Positions 9,813-21,243 of a stretch of 64,000 nt of DNA are shown in pieces. Position 1 is the stretch's first letter; each line of letters begins with the position of its first letter. Source of the stretch: Sinotaia quadrata (lineage: Eukaryota; Mollusca; Gastropoda; Architaenioglossa; Viviparidae); assembly GCA_028829895.1 (NCBI GenBank), contig CM054181.1, positions 7,056,001 through 7,120,000 of the forward strand. The letters are read 5' to 3'. Position numbers and translations under genes: made by a program. The notes beneath the pieces are model-generated. The model did not search any database. It saw nothing but the letters and a program-made list of their open reading frames with translations, and was not told where the DNA came from.

Positions 9813-10261
9813 CTGAAGAAGAAATATTTTTGTTGTTATTAGTGCCGGCTATAAAGAACGCTAGGACAGAATGTGCGGCACTACCCCACTGCACGATTAT
9901 CTTTCCTTTGTTATTTAGGGGTTTCAGTTTTAAATTCTTTCTTTCTCTCCCACTTCCACTTCCCACTTCCCACCTCCAATTCAAACGTGCGCGTTCTTGG
10001 GCAAACTTATTTGGGACTGGCAAATACCTCGGACTCAAACCCAAGGCGCATGAAGGTTTTATTGTCGACGATCTTTAAGCGTATCCACTGAACACATGTC
10101 GCAGCTTTCAATCTCCTCCTCAACCCCCCCCCCTTCCCCAATCAAGAGTATCTCCGCTTTTTCAACCGCTTCCATCAGGATTTCTGAAGTAAGGTAAATA
10201 TATTTAATAGTTTGCCGTCTTTAAAACTGGACATGAGGGTGACGGGCCGTGTACCGCATTG

Positions 10262-10263
<2 letters not shown>
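9813..10263. other. Upstream intron or flank; no further exon recognised
   Basis: The minus-strand frame of the finger exon stays open to about 10044, but the translation has no SOBP resemblance and lies upstream of a good acceptor, so it is treated as intron. Confidence 0.55.
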
Positions 10264-10324
<61 letters not shown>

Positions 10325-10420
10325 GTGTATGTGTGTGTATATGTGTGTATGTGTGTCTGTGTCTGTGTGTGTGTGTGTGTGTGTGTGAGTGAGAGAGAGA
10401 GAGAGAGGGGGGGGGAGGGC
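10264..10420. repeat. Compound (TG)n/(GA)n/G-run microsatellite
   Basis: TG-rich run with TATG and TCTG variants, followed by a GA run and a GGGGGG block. Confidence 0.93.
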
Positions 10421-10532
10421 TAGAAAACCAAACGCCGGTTTCAGACATTTTCTACGTACCTTCGGCCATTTGTGCGCAACACTACACGACGCGCCAGTGT
10501 GTGAACGGGGATCTGAGACTTCGCGTTGGGAG

Positions 10533-10636
10533 AAAACAAAAGACAAAAATACACTCATTCTCCCATCATGAAATTTTCCACGACAAAACAAAAGACAAAA
10601 ATACACTCATTCTCCCATCATGAAATTTTCCACGAT
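10533..10636. repeat. 52-bp tandem duplication
   Basis: Two nearly identical copies containing ACACTCATTCTCCCATCATG and AAATTTTCCACGA. Confidence 0.92.
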
Positions 10637-10781
10637 AAAACAAAGCAGAAATCTAATACATAATGTATTCAGTTGAATGCCAATCGTTTACCACACAAAA
10701 AAATATTTCGACGCATGAGCAAAAAGAGTCAACGAGTCAAAGTGAGTCGGCCACGTGACTGCGTGATGAAGAGTAAATATT

Positions 10782-10795
10782 GGGGGGGGGGGGGG
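10782..10795. repeat. G14 homopolymer
   Basis: Fourteen G on the plus strand. Confidence 0.9.
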
Positions 10796-10861
10796 AAGGC
10801 AACAAGAAACAAGCTGCAACAATTTCCACGAATATTATAAACTTTGAAAAGAAACATTAAG

Positions 10862-10942
10862 ACAAAATGTACTACAGAATGTACAAAATGTACTACAGAA
10901 TGTACAAAATGTACTACAGAATGTACAATATGTACTACAGAA
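10862..10942. repeat. 21-bp repeat, 4 copies
   Basis: Unit AAAATGTACTACAGAATGTA plus one base; the last copy is diverged. Confidence 0.9.
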
Positions 10943-11149
10943 ACGTTAAAACAAGGAATAAAAATATTACATGCATCACCGGTTCTACCAAAGGAAATGA
11001 TTTTAAATGAAGAAGTATTTTAATAGTTTGATGTGTCCCGGATATCAAGGGCGGATCCTGCCACTCCAATGTCATACCCGGAGGGATACACCACGCGTCC
11101 TAGCAAATTTTCAGTTACCTAGCTCTTTCCCTGAGGCCTTGAATAGCCC

Positions 11150-11195
<46 letters not shown>
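11150..11195. repeat. (TA)n-(GA)n microsatellite
   Basis: A TATATA run passing directly into a GA run. Confidence 0.93.
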
Positions 11196-11198
<3 letters not shown>

Positions 11199-11243
11199 AT
11201 GCCCTGTGCGCGAAAGCGGCGGAAGCCCCCTACATTAGCAAGC

Positions 11244-11425
11244 AATCCAGGACGAATACTTCTCATCAACCAATCGGACTTAGGCATTGTTTGACCCCGA
11301 AATCCAGGACGAATACTTCTCATCTACCAATCGGACTTAGGCATTGTTTGACCCCGAAATCCAGAATGAATATTTTCTCGTCAACCAATCGGACTCAGGC
11401 AATCCTTTGACCCCCAAATCCAGTG
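11244..11425. repeat. 57-bp repeat, 3 copies
   Basis: The unit contains AATCCAGGACGAATACTTCT and CCAATCGGACTTAGGCATTG. The third copy is the most diverged. Confidence 0.9.
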
Positions 11426-12064
11426 AGACTCGAGCGTGTGCCAAAGAATCACCAATGTAATGTAAAGCAATAGCTCCGCCCATTTCCACTTATCTCACCC
11501 TGACCCAGTAGATTTTTAAAAAAAGCAAACAAACTAAATGTCACTCTAGATCTGCTGATTAGTAATTACAACATGTCTGAGTGTGCTTGTCTTTCGACAG
11601 CTCCAGCCCACTCCAAGAAGTCAATGGAGCCAGGAAATGGACACCCGGACACACATTACTACTGTCGGGCTCCTGACGGCATGTCACTCACTCCGGTAAC
11701 GGACACTTATGGGCTGAAGTCTCGTTAGCAACCTGTCGCAGCGTCAGGTTGCCGGCACTCTCTCAGCTACAACTACCAGGAGAGACACGAGAAGGGGCGC
11801 CGTGCCGCGCACATTGCTGGACTTTTGCTTAACTAGAGTCTGAGTAATCCGGGCAACGTAAGGTCTGAAAGGTCATCCAATCAAACGTGAGATACCAGGT
11901 GGTGATTCTCCAATTAAAATCCGACTGAACTTGGATTATTTTTTTTAAAATCGTGTTGTGCTATCAAGGTTAATCATTAACAGTGCTCTCCTTAAACAAC
12001 ACAAACCAGTGACTTGCTCGCGATTTCATGGACTGGTATCTGTAGCGCGACATGTCGGAATACA
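11426..12064. other. No gene recognised
   Basis: Relatively GC-rich between about 11600 and 11830, but no frame of recognisable family and no SOBP 5' exon was seen. Confidence 0.5.
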
Positions 12065-12535
12065 CAATAGCTAAATCCTCACACATTAGCCAAACCCTCA
12101 AACATTAGCCAAACCCTCAAACATTAGCCAAACCCTAGCAGATTAGCCAAACCCTCAAACATCAGCTAAACCCTAGCAGATTAGCCAAACCCTCACACAC
12201 TGGCTAAACCCTCACATTAGTTAAACCCTCAGATATTAGCTAAACACTCATAAATTGACTAATTAGCTAAACCCTCATACACTGGCTCAACCATGAGCTA
12301 AGCCTTCTTTGGCTAAACCCACATACAGTTGTTAAACCATTAGCTAAACCCTCATGCACCGGATAAAACTTTATACTGGCTAAACCATTAGCTAAACCCT
12401 CATGCACTGGATAAAACCTTATACTGGCTAAACCATTAGCTAAATCCTCATACACGGCTAAACCCTCATACAATGCTAAACCATTAGCTAAATCCTCATA
12501 AACTGGCCAAACCATTAGCTAAATGGTTAAATACA
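12065..12535. repeat. Degenerate 18-24-bp minisatellite
   Basis: Many variants of TTAGCCAAACCCTCA and TTAGCTAAACCCTCATACAC with indels. Some blocks form longer repeats (GCACTGGATAAAAC type, about 12350-12430). Confidence 0.85.
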
Positions 12536-12670
12536 GCGACCGAAGACTTTCACTCTTGTCCGAATTTACTGTTAGCTTTATAAGTTCCATTATGCGATGT
12601 TTGTAACTTGTGTTGTTGCTTTTGTATGTGGGTTGCATTTCACGCGCGAATTCTATGCTGAAAGTCTTGT

Positions 12671-12967
12671 ACGTTGATGTACTATGCACCACTCTTCAAC
12701 CACTAAATATAGATCAGCTGGTTGTCTTTTACGTTGATGTACTATGCACCACTCTTCAACCACTAAATATAGATCAGCTGGTTGTCTTTTACGTTGATGT
12801 ACTATGCACCACTCTTCAACCACTAAATATAGATCAGCTGGTTGTCTTTTACGTTGATGTACTATGCACCACTCTTCAACCACTAAATATAGATCAGCTG
12901 GTTGTCTTTTACGTTGATGTACTATGCACCACTCTTCAACCACTAAATATAGATCAGCTGGTTGTCT
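12671..12967. repeat. Perfect 60-bp tandem repeat, about 5 copies
   Basis: Units beginning ACGTTGATGTACTATGCACC start at 12671, 12731, 12791, 12851 and 12911, with no differences seen. Because 60 is a multiple of three, frames are open on both strands; they are not taken as genes. Confidence 0.97.
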
Positions 12968-13647
12968 CGACTGGAGCGCCAGATTGTTCTATCCTATTTA
13001 GGTCACCCAACAAACCACGGTTTTAACAGATCCGATTCTCCATGTATTGATCAGACTTAATCGGTCTGTTGAAATTTTTGATCTTCTGATCAAGTTTATC
13101 TTATACTGTATGATTATTTATATTGTGTGTTTGCTATTTGAAATTCGCTATCAGCACTGATACTGTTTAAGTAGTATTCAACATTCAGTCACTTATATTT
13201 ACCGCTACACTGCTGAAGGTAGCATAGTAATAGTAGTATGCTACTTGTGATCGTAATTAAAGGGGTTAACGGTTTTGTGCGTACCGTGCAACAGGGTTCG
13301 TGTCTGGGTGATAACTGAAAATAGAACTAATATGTATTTCATATGTCATCGGCTACTATGGTATTCTGTAGCAATTTTATTTAACGAATTAACATACTTT
13401 CTCCCTTCCCTTCCCTTCCCTTCCCTGGCCTAAAGGATAGTGGTTGGGGAAAATGTCTACAACACCGCCAACCTCTAGAGAAAAAAAAAATCGATACAAA
13501 ACAAAACTTTAGATTCATGTTTATATTTTCAATTAAACTGTATGGATCGATTTTATTTGAAAATAGAGAGTGAATTTATTAATCGAAATTTGTTCTGTTT
13601 TCCTATCGATCAGGTAAAAACTATCGCTATATATACCGAGAACAAAA
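12968..13647. other. No gene recognised; (CCCTT)n tract
   Basis: AT-rich DNA with a short CCCTT run at about 13403-13425. Confidence 0.5.
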
Positions 13648-13875
13648 AGCAATGCTCGGTACAAGTAATGATGGATATCCGTACACGAATTGACGGTGCT
13701 CGGTACAAGTAATGATGGATATCTGTACACGAATTGACGGTGCTCGGTACAAGTAATAATGGATAACGGTACACGAATTGACGGTGCTCGGTACAAGTAA
13801 TGATGGATATCCGTACACGAATTGACGGTGCTCAGTACAAGTAATGCGGACAAAAATACAAATGTTCAGAACAAG
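13648..13875. repeat. 44-bp minisatellite, about 4.5 copies
   Basis: The unit contains TGCTCGGTACAAGTAATGAT and GTACACGAATTGACGG. Copies decay toward the 3' end. Confidence 0.92.
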
Positions 13876-14340
13876 TAATGAGGACAAAGACTGTTACATT
13901 TCTTAGTGCAAACACAGAGGACAAACAAACAATGTCAATTCTTAGAAAAGAGTAACAAGGACAAAACTGCACTAACACAAACACGTGATCTGAGCACAAG
14001 TACAAGGACAGAAGAAATAACTGATCACAGATCTCAATACTAGTACCAGGGACAAAAGAAGCACCTGATAAAGGGTCTCAATACTAGTACCAAGAACAAG
14101 AGAAACACATGACCATAAGCCTCAGTAAAAGGACATGGTCACGGGTCTCAGTACAAGAACAAAAGAAACACGAGACTACAGTCTCAGTACAATGACAAGA
14201 GAAACACGTGGCCACAGTCTCAGGACAAAGACAAAAGAAACGCATGAACAAAATCTCAGTACAAGGCGAAAAGAAACGTGGCCATAAGTCTCAGTATAAG
14301 GACAAAAGAAGCACATAGCCAACGGTCTTAGTACAATTCC
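13876..14340. repeat. Degenerate 30-45-bp repeat
   Basis: Recurring GTACAAGGACAAAAGAAAC and CATGGCCACAGTCTCA variants with indels. Confidence 0.75.
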
Positions 14341-14889
14341 CTGGGTCGGAGAACCTGGCACAAGCAGCGTACGTCCAGCACTGCCGCGCCCTAGCGCTGT
14401 AAGAAAGGGTTCGAGTTGCACGTGCTAATCTGACAGTTTTGTCAAGAAAACAGCCGTCGTCGGCTCGCGACGATGGCGAAAGGTTTGGCGCTTTTCAAGG
14501 CTATCCATTCGGAACAGGACAGTTATTGAACACGCCGCTTTTCACGCTACAGTAAATTCAACGCCTGGAGGCGGAAGAGCAGCTTCGAGTGGATGGGGGG
14601 ACGCCTAGAGGTGGCGGCGCGGTCGTCTCACATATATCAACGAACAAGCCCGTGGCGCTAGTAGATTTGTACCTAAGCGAAGATAATAATATAATAGAGG
14701 TAGTTTGGGTACGGATGCGTAATTTTATCTGTTAGCACACGGGTGTTGTTATATTAGATATAGAGGACTCTACTGGTCTGAGAGCAATTTACATGCATTA
14801 GTTTATTAATACCGCAATTACTTTTTAACCTGACAACTTAGTTTGGGAAGTCGATAAATGTGGCAAGGTTTTTTTTCTGTTATACTTCT
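14341..14889. other. GC-richer unique stretch, no gene recognised
   Basis: CG-rich DNA from about 14340 to 14640, in contrast to its surroundings. Neither strand gives a translation that I recognise. It could be an unrecognised exon or regulatory island. Confidence 0.4.
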
Positions 14890-16230
14890 TCTGTGTCAAT
14901 GAAGCCACTATGACTACTATTAATATCGTCACTATCACCACAACTATTAACACTAATATTGATATCGTCATTCCCGCCACAACTACCACCACAACTATTA
15001 ACAATACTATTAATATCGTCATTCCCGCCACAACTATTAACAGTATTATTTATATCATCACTCACCACAACTACCACCACAGCTATTAACACTATTAATA
15101 TCGTCACTATCACCACAACTATTAACACTATTAATATCGTCACTACCACCACAGCTATTAACACACTACCGCCAATGTTATCACCACAAATAATAATATT
15201 TCTACCATGACAAATATTACCACTACTACCACCACCAAAATGTTAATACCACCACAACATTTGCTTACAATACTACCACCACAAATAATAACACCAACAA
15301 CGCTACCACTAACATTTACAAACACTACTACTCCCAATATCACCACAAATGATAACACTAGCCACCACAACTATTAACTTTACCACCACACATTTTAACA
15401 CTACCCCCATCGGACTACCACCACAAATATCAACACTAACACCACCACAAACACTATCCTACTATCACCACAGCTACTAACACTACTACAAACACAAATA
15501 CCAATATTACTAAAACCTCAAATACTAACACTACACCATCACAAATGTTAAACAACCACCACCACCGCAAATAATACCACTACTACCACCAGAAGTACTA
15601 ACACTACTACCACCAGAAGTACTAACACTAAGACAAACACCACAACAAACACTAACACTAGCACCAAAAATATTAACATTACCACCATCACAAATACTGA
15701 AACTACCACCACCACAAATACTAAAACTACCACCACCACAAATACTAACACTAGCAACACCATAAATACTAACATTTCTACCACCACAAGTACTACTACT
15801 ACCACCACCACAAATAGCAACAAAACTACACCACAAATACCAATACTACTACCACCTCAGATAGTAAGATCACTACCAACACAACTGCTAACACAACCAC
15901 CACTGCAAATAATAGCACTACTAGCACCACAAATACTAACACCACTTACCACCACAAATAATAAAAAAATTATCACCTCAGATACTAACACTACTAAAAC
16001 CACAAATAATAACTGTACTACCACCAGAATTACTAACAATACTACCACCACAAATATTAACACTACCAAACCAACAAATACTAACACTACCACCACCACA
16101 AATACTAACACCACTATCACCACAAACGCTAACACTACCAGCACATCATTACTACTACAACCACAAATTCTAATACTACTACACCATAAATACTACCACT
16201 ACCACCAGACCACAAATACTAACAGTACCA
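14890..16230. repeat. G-poor ACC/ACT-rich degenerate satellite
   Basis: About 1.3 kb built from CTACCACCACAAATACTAAC-like words, with very few G on the plus strand. The left part adds ATTAATATCGTCACTA words. The minus strand gives Val-rich open frames that are composition artefacts. Confidence 0.9.
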
Positions 16231-16520
16231 TCACCAACCAACACTCACCACTAATACTGACAGTATCAACACAAATACTAACAGTACAATACCAACCAAC
16301 ACTCACCACTAATACTGACAGTATCAACACAAATACTAACAGTACAATACCAACCAACACTCACCACTAATACTGACAGTATCAACACAAATACTAACAG
16401 TACAATACCAACCAACACTCACCACTAATAATGACAGTATCAACACAAATACTAACAGTACAATACCAACCAACACTCACCACTAATACTGACAGTATCA
16501 ACACAAATACTACAACTATC
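16231..16520. repeat. 58-bp repeat, 5 copies
   Basis: Unit with ACCAACCAACACTCACCACT and CAGTATCAACACAAATAC, starting 58 bp apart (16261, 16319 and onward). It has grown out of the adjacent ACC/ACT-rich tract. Confidence 0.94.
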
Positions 16521-16649
16521 AATTCTGCCACCACAAACCACGCCACCTCTACCCGACTTTACCATCACTGTGTCACAAACACTGTCACCACAAACACAAC
16601 TATTTCTACCGTCTTTATCACCACTATGTTACTAACAGTCACCACAAAT
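16521..16649. repeat. Continuation of the ACC/ACT-rich tract
   Basis: Degenerate ACCACAAACAC-type words up to the start of the next array. Confidence 0.7.
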
Positions 16650-16930
16650 ATCTCTAAAAGATACAGTGCTCTAAAGGATACAGTGCTCTAAAGACAGTGC
16701 TCTAAAGGATACAGTGTTCTAAAGACAGTGCTCTTAAGGATACAGTGTTCTAAAAGACAGTGCTCTTAAGGATACAGTGTTCTAAAAGACAGTGCTCTTA
16801 AGGATACAGTGTTCTAAAGACAGTGTTCTAAAGACAGTGCTCTAAAGACTGCTCTATAAGACCCAATGCTCTAAAAGACAATGTGCCCTATAGAATGTTC
16901 TAAAAGACACAAAGATCTAAAAGAATGATA
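16650..16930. repeat. 31-35-bp minisatellite
   Basis: Variants of AGACAGTGCTCTAAAGGATA and CAGTGTTCTAAA, with alternating short and long spacing. Confidence 0.9.
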
Positions 16931-17660
16931 AGACAACTCTGTAAAAGAAAAATGGAAATGGATAAAATAGGAAAGCCGGGATTAGTTAAGGAAGGGAAAG
17001 AAGGGGAGGAAAGATTTTTTGGGGGGATGGGGGTTGAAACAAAGAGAAGGAAAGTTTCAGCGTGTTCAGTTGTGATTATTGTCTGTGCTCTTAATACTCT
17101 TTTGAAATGAATTAGTCTCGATGAGTTCGGCTAAGAGTAAAAAAAGAATATAATAAAAACGACATGATTAATGGGAGACATAGAAAACAAGAGAACAAAT
17201 ACAAAATAAAAACAAACAAACCTCTCAAAGGGGAAAAAATAATACTAACATCCCAACAAGCGACATCTTATTCTCGATCTGGAAAGAAATTAGCAAGATG
17301 GCGTTCAGACGTCTTAGCGACTTTGTAGTCCTGCTGGCTTTCTTTTCTCCCAGGACGAAAAAAAGTGACAACCAAGTTTGATTTATGACCGAAAGAGAGA
17401 GCTCTTGATGCTGCTTTGTCACTGAAAGGGAAAATCAATCAGATATTCTGGCATTGGCGAGATTTTCGTCCACTTAGGTCTCTCTCTTCCACCACCCCAC
17501 TACCCCTTCCTTACCCTGCCACTCGCCATCTTCCCACTTATCCGTAACCCCAGTCAGTTGTCTCGACTGGTTTTGTTTTGTTTTAAATTGAGTTCACACT
17601 GAGATTTTGAATTACTGCGAATACGGTGCTGGTCATGCAAGGAAGGAATGATTTATCAAC
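16931..17660. other. No gene recognised
   Basis: Purine-rich near 16960-17060, otherwise mixed. No recognisable product. Confidence 0.5.
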
Positions 17661-17910
17661 TTCGCAAGTTACAGGGATAACTTCCTCGAGTGATAGGGAT
17701 AAACTCTCGAGTGACAGGGATAAACTCCTAGAGTGACAGGGATAAACTCTCGAGTGACAGGGATGAGCCCTCAAGGGACAAGGATAAACTCATAGAGGGA
17801 CAGGGATAATCTCTCGAGTGACGGAGATAAATCCTAGGGTGATAGGGATAACTTCCTCGAGTGACAGGGATAAACTCCTCGAGTGACGGATAAACTATCA
17901 AGTCGGACGG
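17661..17910. repeat. 20-22-bp minisatellite, about 11 copies
   Basis: Unit CGAGTGACAGGGATAAACTC with substitutions and 1-2-nt indels. Confidence 0.93.
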
Positions 17911-18039
17911 AGCAGGTGTTCCTCGTGACCTGCATAGTAGAGTGTGACTAAATACGGATTCCTTGACTGGAGGATCTACCAGAAACAACGACATAGAGAG
18001 TTTATAACACAGCAGTTACCAACTACTACAATGTGCAAA

Positions 18040-18215
18040 TAGTAGCCACGACCAGTCGAACATACCACCTTTCGATACCACCTTTCGGTCAGTCGAACAT
18101 ACCACCTTTTAGATGTGGTCATTTGAACATGCCAGCGTTTAGATGAGTTCAGTCGATCATACCACTTTCAGACGTGTTCAGTCGAACAAACCACTGTTTA
18201 GACGTGGTCATTCAT
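18040..18215. repeat. Degenerate ~30-bp repeat
   Basis: Recurring CAGTCGAACATACCACCTTT and TTAGACGTGGTCATT variants. Confidence 0.75.
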
Positions 18216-18734
18216 ACGGATTAATAACTAGTTATTCTGAAATGAGCTATGCTATGTTACTTATCGACAACTTTGAAGGTGTAACACCAAAAATGCAACC
18301 TTGATGTACCCTAATTAAATTTTCATATAAATTTATTATAATTAAAATTATTGTTGACATATTTCAAAATAGCCTATCAGAAATTTCTCATAATTGGATT
18401 AGAGATCTAAAGGACCTGGTCTATTCTTATTATAACCATGAGCTATGTTTGAAGTCCATGTGTAGCTGAGCATAGTAGCCGGTCACACGTGTTTTACGTA
18501 ATACGAGTCACCGTTAAAAAATAAGTGACATAATCCGCACATGCTCACGAACGGGAGGTTTTAGAACTCACGTATTGGCTAAGAGTAAGCTGTCTTAGAA
18601 AACCATAGATCGGTGAGAACTCTAACCTAACCAAAGTGACAAAGACAAAAAGAAAAGACTGCACGAGTTACAAATACCCTGAGGGCAGATGCTATGACGT
18701 CTGCACTCATAGACCTATTGTTCAGCACGGTACC
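18216..18734. other. No gene recognised
   Basis: Mixed-composition spacer. No array and no recognisable frame. Confidence 0.5.
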
Positions 18735-18805
18735 ATGCATAAATAGGCAAAAATACACAGCCTGCATAAATAGGCAAAAACACACAGCCTGCATAAATAT
18801 GCAGA
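18735..18805. repeat. 28-bp repeat, 2-3 copies
   Basis: Unit GCATAAATAGGCAAAAACAC plus ACAGCCT. Confidence 0.88.
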
Positions 18806-18929
18806 CTCAGCTTTAGGAGGCACTCATTGTCCCTTGACTTGCTAATTCTGCATGGTGAATAAGTGAAAGGTACATCTGGTGAGTTAGAACATTGACTGTA
18901 ATGAAGATTCGTGCACAGAATTTGTTGTG

Positions 18930-19020
18930 TATATTGTAAAATTGTATGTTAACCTTTTAAATTGTTGTAATTATTGTAATTTTATGTTAACCTTTTAAAT
19001 TGTTGTAATTAGTGCTATTT
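18930..19020. repeat. Imperfect duplication of an AT-rich block
   Basis: TATGTTAACCTTTTAAATTG and TTGTAATTATTGTAATTT occur twice. Confidence 0.8.
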
Positions 19021-19756
19021 TATTCTTGAATGAAGGAGACTTTCTAAATGTAAATATTGTAAAGTAAATTAAAGCTATGAGAATGAGAATAAGATTACAG
19101 ACTGAAACACATACTGTGAACCGAGCATTTATGCATGGACACCCATATGTTTCAGACTTCAAAATCAGCTATATCTCTCACTGGAAACCAGTTCTCTGGA
19201 AATCCAGCTATATCCTTCTCTGAGAACCCAGGACTCTGATGAGCGGTACTCTGAAAACTCATACTTATGGCTTGATACAACTTGATGTAAGCAGTTGGGT
19301 GCTTGCAGTCTTGGACATTGACATTTATGAGCCAGGAAAATGTCTAGTCATGATAGACATAGGTTCCAGAGGTCAGTGAGTATCAGTAACTGTTAGACAT
19401 CGTTCAGCAGTGTTGAGATCAGGCAAGAGATTTCCAGTGACTGTCAGGCGTAAACAGTGTTGTCTAAACCCTGAGAAACTGTGAGCTGCTGATGACAGAA
19501 GCTGTGAAATAGGCAGTGCCATCTATTATCTTATTTTCTCCAGTGTGGAGCCGTATTTAAACTGTGTGTGAACATTCTTAACAGTGAACTGTGAACTTGA
19601 TTGTGCAAATTCCCTGGATGATACAGGTGCAAATCATCAACTGTTCTGTGGGTTAAAATCAGACTGTCACCAGAAACTCCATAATCTTCACCCACCGGTT
19701 TCCTGTCACACCCACAAATGGAACTGCTGTGCGCACATGATTACACAGACGAATCG
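19021..19756. other. No gene recognised
   Basis: Unique DNA with small dispersed duplications (AACCAGTTCTCTGG, AACCCAGGACTCTGA). The open frame at 19584-19784 has no family resemblance. Confidence 0.5.
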
Positions 19757-20338
19757 TATATATGCTCGTGTTAAATGTCTGTAGTGTTCTATGATTAACT
19801 CTCTACTCGTATTAAATGTCTGTAGTGTTCTATGATTAACTCTCTACTCGTGTTAAATGTCTGTAGTGTTCTATGATTAACTCTCTACTCGTATTAAATG
19901 TCTGTAGTGTTCTATGATTAACTCTCTACTCGTGTTAAATGTCTGTAGTGTTCTATGATTAACTCTCTACTCGTGTTAAATGTCTGTAGTGTTCTATGAT
20001 TAACTCTCTACTCGTGTTAAATGTCTGTAGTGTTCTATGATTAACTCTCTATACGTGTTAAATGTCTGTAGTGTTCTATGATTAACTCTCTACTCGTGTT
20101 AAATGTCTGTAGTGTTCTATGATTAACTCTCTACTCGTGTTAAATGTCTGTAGTGTTCTATGATTAACTCTCTAAACGTGTTAAATGTCTGTAGTGTTCT
20201 ATGATTAACTCTCTACTCGTGTTAAATGTCTGTAGTGTTCTATGATTAACTCTCTATTCGTGTTAAATGTCTGTAATGTTCTATGATTAACTCTCTATAC
20301 GTGTTAAATGTCTGTAGTGTTCTATGATTAACTCTCTA
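19757..20338. repeat. 41-bp minisatellite, about 14 copies
   Basis: The unit contains GTTAAATGTCTGTAGTGTTC and TATGATTAACTCTCTACTC. Early copies alternate CGTGTT and CGTATT; later ones vary at the CTACTC/CTATAC/CTAAAC positions. Confidence 0.96.
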
Positions 20339-20559
20339 ATTACTATTTCTGTTTTGAGTAACTTTAATAATGAAAGACTCTGAGACTCCTACAGATCATA
20401 AATCAGAATAATTCTTATATATTAACAATGTCTTAAGAGATCTGCGATCTCCAAACCTATATCAAATCTTGTGTACCGTGATTATTGTATATATAAAATC
20501 TTGTTAATGTATCAATAGAACGCTAGTGTGTTGTTTGTAAAATATGTCAAGAATTCCAG

Positions 20560-21125
20560 TGAGTGGTGTGTAAAACGTGTCAAAGGGAATGCTAGTATGT
20601 TGTATGTAAAATGTATAAATAGAATGCTAGTGTGTTTGTAAAATGTGTTAAAGAGAATGCTAGTGAGTGGTTTGTAAACTGTGCAAAAGTGAATGCTAGT
20701 TTGTTGTATGTAAAATGTATCAAAGAGAATGCTAGTTTGTTGTATGTAAAATGTATCAAAGAGAATGCTAGTTTGTTGTATGTAAAATGTATCAAAGTGA
20801 ATGCTAGTTTGTTGTATGTAAAATGTATCAAAGTGAATGCTAGTTTGTTGTATGTAAAATGTATCAAAGAGAATGCTAGTTTGTTGTATGTAAAATGTAT
20901 CAAAGTGAATGCTAGTTTGTTGTATGTAAAATGTATCAAAGTGAATGCTAGTTTGTTGTATGTAAAATGTATCAAAGTGAATGCTAGTTTGTTGTATGTA
21001 AAATGTATCAAAGTGAATGCTAGTTTGTTGTATGTAAAAAGTATCAATAGAATGATATTGTGTTGTTTGTAAAATGTGCCAAAGAGAATATTATTATCAA
21101 AGAGAATGCTAGATAATGTCTTCTT
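20560..21125. repeat. 36-bp minisatellite, about 14 copies
   Basis: The unit contains GAATGCTAGTTTGTTGTATG and TAAAATGTATCAAAG. The core 20690-21040 is regular, with AAAGAG/AAAGTG variants; flanks are decayed. Frames are open on both strands only because 36 is divisible by three. Confidence 0.95.
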
Positions 21126-21174
21126 CGTAAAATGTGTCAAAGATAATACTAATGTTACATTAAAGAGCTCTATG

Positions 21175-21175
<1 letters not shown>

Positions 21176-21240
<65 letters not shown>
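21176..21240. repeat. (TG)n microsatellite
   Basis: An uninterrupted TG run of about 64 nt. Confidence 0.97.

Positions 21241-21243
<3 letters not shown>

Noticed and set aside
9813..10044. N-terminal extension of the first zinc-finger exon
   Set aside because: The frame is open but has no SOBP resemblance and lies upstream of a clear pyrimidine-AG acceptor at 9813, so it is intron.
12610..13026. Open frames on both strands over the 60-bp array
   Set aside because: Repeat-derived; both strands are open only because 60 is a multiple of three.
14400..14425. tRNA gene suggested by GGGTTCGAGTTGC
   Set aside because: No matching acceptor, D or anticodon stems around it.
15531..16144. Val-rich minus-strand frames resembling membrane proteins
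   Set aside because: Composition artefact of the ACC/ACT-rich tract; frames overlap in several phases.
20592..21140. 182-residue and 146-residue repeat proteins on opposite strands
   Set aside because: Products of the 36-bp minisatellite, with no signal, domain or splice evidence.
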